Source of the DNA: JAJYTL01 sp046705265
GTDB taxonomy: Bacteria; Pseudomonadota; Alphaproteobacteria; Ferrovibrionales; Ferrovibrionaceae
Assembly: GCA_046705265.1 (NCBI GenBank)
Contig: JBJKQL010000052.1
Location: forward strand, 1-63,449
DNA length: 63,449 bases
Reading direction: 5' to 3'
Part shown: positions 61,999 to 63,449 of the stretch, one piece after another
How positions within the stretch are numbered: the stretch's first letter is position 1
How the letters are laid out: the number at the start of each line of letters is the position of its first letter
Program-made: the position numbers and the translations under genes
Notes under the pieces: generated by a model
The model's database searches: none
What the model saw: only the letters and a program-made list of their open reading frames with translations
What the model was told of the DNA's origin: nothing

Positions 61999-62307
61999 AT
62001 GGCTGGACACACGGTGACCCGCGCTGAACTGAGCGAGGCGGTGTACCGCGAGGTGGGGTTGTCCCGCAACGAGTCGTCTGAGCTTGTCGACACCGTTCTT
62101 GATGAAATCGCTTCCTGCCTGAGCCAGGGGGATACGGTTAAGATTTCGTCCTTTGGGTCTTTTCAGGTACGGCGCAAGAGCGGACGCATGGGCCGCAATC
62201 CTAAGACCGGAGAGGAAGTACCGATCGAGCCCCGCCGGGTCCTGGTTTTCCGTGCTTCCCAAGTTCTGAAGGCGCGGATCAACGCGGCTTCGGCGAAGCC
62301 GCGTTGA
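61999..62307 (+). CDS. ihfA: integration host factor alpha subunit
   Basis: A DNA-bending nucleoid protein of 102 residues. It has TVTRAELSEAVYREVGLSRN, VKISSFGSFQVRRKSGRMGR and NPKTGEEVPIEPRRVLVFRA, the bending arm with the conserved proline. The gene follows fabH, as usual in alphaproteobacteria. AGAAGGAG precedes the ATG. Confidence 0.96.
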   Translation: MAGHTVTRAELSEAVYREVGLSRNESSELVDTVLDEIASCLSQGDTVKISSFGSFQVRRKSGRMGRNPKTGEEVPIEPRRVLVFRASQVLKARINAASAKPR

Positions 62308-62330
62308 CAAGCCTCCCCTCTGGCGGCGCC

Positions 62331-62855
62331 ATGAATGGGATGCGGCAAGGTGGCAGCGGTAAGTCGGCGAGTGCGTTCCGCACCATCAGCGAGGTGGCGG
62401 CGGAGGTGGGCGTGCCGCAGCATGTGCTGCGCTTCTGGGAGACCCGTTTTTTTCAACTCAGGCCGCTGAAACGAGCCGGAGGGCGGCGCTATTACCGGCC
62501 CGAGGATGTGGCTTTCCTGCATCGCGTCCGCCGCCTTCTTTACGAAGAGGGCTACACCATCAAAGGCGTGCAGAAATTGTTGCGTGCCGGGTCGAAAGAA
62601 GCGGAAGCGGGTGACGCGGCCTTGCCCGAAATCGGGACCGCGGTAAAGTCAGCTCCAGCCGGTATTTCGACGGACGAAGAAGCGCCGCCGGTCGTCGTCG
62701 CCGATTCGCCCGCCGCGAAGCCCAAGGGGATGACTCCGACGCCAAGCGCGGGAAGTGCGCAGACCGGGTCCGGAGTTGTCGATCGGACGGCATTAAAGGC
62801 GATCCACGACGAGCTACTTCAGCTCCGCGACCTTCTCCGCCACGAGCGTCCCTGA
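62331..62855 (+). CDS. MerR-family regulator
   Basis: A 174-residue protein with an N-terminal MerR winged helix (FRTISEVAAEVGVPQHVLRF, WETRFFQLRPLKRAGGRRYY, RPEDVAFLHRVRRLLYEEGY) and a variable Pro/Ala-rich middle, ending in a helix (LKAIHDELLQLRDLLRHERP). This is the conserved MerR that follows ihfA in alphaproteobacteria; its targets are unknown. A TTG at 62304, overlapping the ihfA stop, is an alternative start. Confidence 0.9.
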   Translation: MNGMRQGGSGKSASAFRTISEVAAEVGVPQHVLRFWETRFFQLRPLKRAGGRRYYRPEDVAFLHRVRRLLYEEGYTIKGVQKLLRAGSKEAEAGDAALPEIGTAVKSAPAGISTDEEAPPVVVADSPAAKPKGMTPTPSAGSAQTGSGVVDRTALKAIHDELLQLRDLLRHERP

Positions 62856-63037
62856 CCCGTCGTATTGGATTTGGTTCGCCGACGTTTCGTTTTTATATCA
62901 AGACGATGTGTCGTCATATCCGACTGGGTTTGGGATGAAGAAATTTGTCGGCCCGGCGCGCCCTCGCGTTGCCAGCCGGAGGCGCCGAAGCTATAGTGCC
63001 GCCGTTGGTCGATCCGCCGGTCGACCGGCTCTTGGGC

Positions 63038-63114
63038 CGGAGCGTAGCGCAGCCTGGTAGCGCATCAGTCTGGGGGACTGGGGGTCGTGGGTTCAAATCC
63101 CGCCGCTCCGACCA
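63038..63114 (+). tRNA. tRNA-Pro(GGG), CCA encoded
   Basis: A complete 77-base cloverleaf: acceptor CGGAGCG/CGCTCCG, D arm GCGC/GCGC with GG in its loop, anticodon arm TCAGT/ACTGG with loop CTGGGGG (anticodon GGG), variable loop of five, T arm GTGGG/CCCGC around TTCAAAT, discriminator A and genome-encoded CCA. It lies downstream of the ihfA-merR pair, its usual alphaproteobacterial place. Confidence 0.97.
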
Positions 63115-63381
63115 TAATTTCACGGAATCGCTGTTCGGCCGGACCTGCCATCGGTGGGAGCAGTCGTTTCTCCCTCCGGTGGTCTGCGTCGCCGTCTGAG
63201 TCCTGGGGCCTTTAGCAAAAAGCAGTGCTTCTGGTGCAAGGACCCGCTTATCGCAGCGCATTGTCGATCGCTATTCCGATCGGCGCGCCAGTTTATCGCT
63301 TCGGCGGAGAGATGCACATTTAACCTAAATTCGGCGGTTGGTGCCTTGCCAAGGAAGGGAAAAGTGTGTCCTTGGTAGGAG

Positions 63382-63449
63382 ATGACAGGGGAATCGCGAG
63401 AGCTTCAGGCTCACCTTTTGGGTGAGCAACCTTCGGTTGGCTGCTTGGT
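63382..63449 (+). CDS. possible start of a gene cut by the window end
   Basis: An ATG at 63382 follows AGGAG directly and opens a frame that stays open to the window end (MTGESRELQAHLLGEQPSVG...). The same bases also form two hairpins (63409-63427 and 63427-63439), so an RNA element is an alternative reading. With only 22 codons no family can be named. Bases 63115-63381 hold no gene that I recognise. Confidence 0.3.
   Translation, partial: MTGESRELQAHLLGEQPSVGCL

Overview
The window is a GC-rich chromosomal segment from an alphaproteobacterium, probably of Rhodospirillales or Rhizobiales type. Evidence for this is the gene order DUF177-rpmF-plsX-fabH-ihfA-merR-tRNA-Pro, the order nrdR-ribD-ribE-ribBX-ribH-nusB-thiL, a MucR/Ros-type regulator, a ubiquinol-cytochrome c chaperone, a Mg-type HemB, and crotonyl-CoA carboxylase/reductase with ethylmalonyl-CoA mutase. 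I see no insertion sequence, prophage, integrase, CRISPR array or rRNA. The only tRNA found is tRNA-Pro(GGG).

Layout. 1-7.4 kb: a Sul-like dihydropteroate synthase, a methyltransferase, a thioesterase, then pheT-pheS, rplT-rpmI and a small DUF6898 gene on the minus strand. 7.4-18.9 kb: acyl-CoA and branched-chain catabolism (glutaryl-CoA dehydrogenase; isobutyryl-CoA dehydrogenase, 3-hydroxyisobutyryl-CoA hydrolase and 3-hydroxyisobutyrate dehydrogenase; an acyl-CoA ligase; a class III CoA-transferase; a second beta-hydroxyacid dehydrogenase), with hemB between. 18.9-27.1 kb: a carbon-storage and C2-assimilation island. ccr and ecm are divergent; phaB, phaA, a short phaC and a small PhaE-like partner lie on the minus strand, and phaR is divergent from them. 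Crotonyl-CoA and acetoacetyl-CoA link PHB metabolism to the ethylmalonyl-CoA pathway. 27.7-34 kb: gamma-glutamyltransferase, two tandem Amt ammonium transporters without glnK, a small coiled-coil/glycine-rich protein and a PsiE-type membrane protein. 34.5-38.7 kb: an envelope-signalling group (Sel1/peptidoglycan-binding lipoprotein, small lipoprotein, response regulator, histidine kinase, tiny lipoprotein). Two similar palindromic sites lie upstream of its parts.

38.9-46.5 kb: a nitroreductase, an SDR, a 3-oxoadipyl-CoA-type thiolase, a MarR-EmrA-EmrB efflux operon, a hotdog thioesterase and a MucR-like regulator that lacks most of the zinc ligands. 46.7-53.8 kb: a tightly packed plus-strand run rpiB-glyA-nrdR-ribD-ribE-ribBX-ribH-nusB-thiL. 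53.9-63.1 kb: a DUF4865-like gene, a FliL-like orphan, the K+-independent H+-pyrophosphatase hppA, bamE, the cytochrome bc1 assembly chaperone, DUF177-rpmF-plsX-fabH, ihfA, a MerR regulator and tRNA-Pro.

The points most worth following are: (1) the chromosomal FolP carries the DPGMGFFLS active-site signature of the mobile sulfonamide-resistance Sul enzymes; (2) a shared GT(C/G)AC(A/T)GTTGTG(A/T)C site suggests a small envelope regulon around the two-component system; (3) a short PhaC is paired with a 150-residue basic coiled-coil partner; (4) a MucR homologue has a degenerate zinc finger; (5) RibBX has lost the GTP cyclohydrolase II zinc cysteines. I did not find a clear-cut new defence or mobile system here. 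All calls come from reading the sequence, with no database search.
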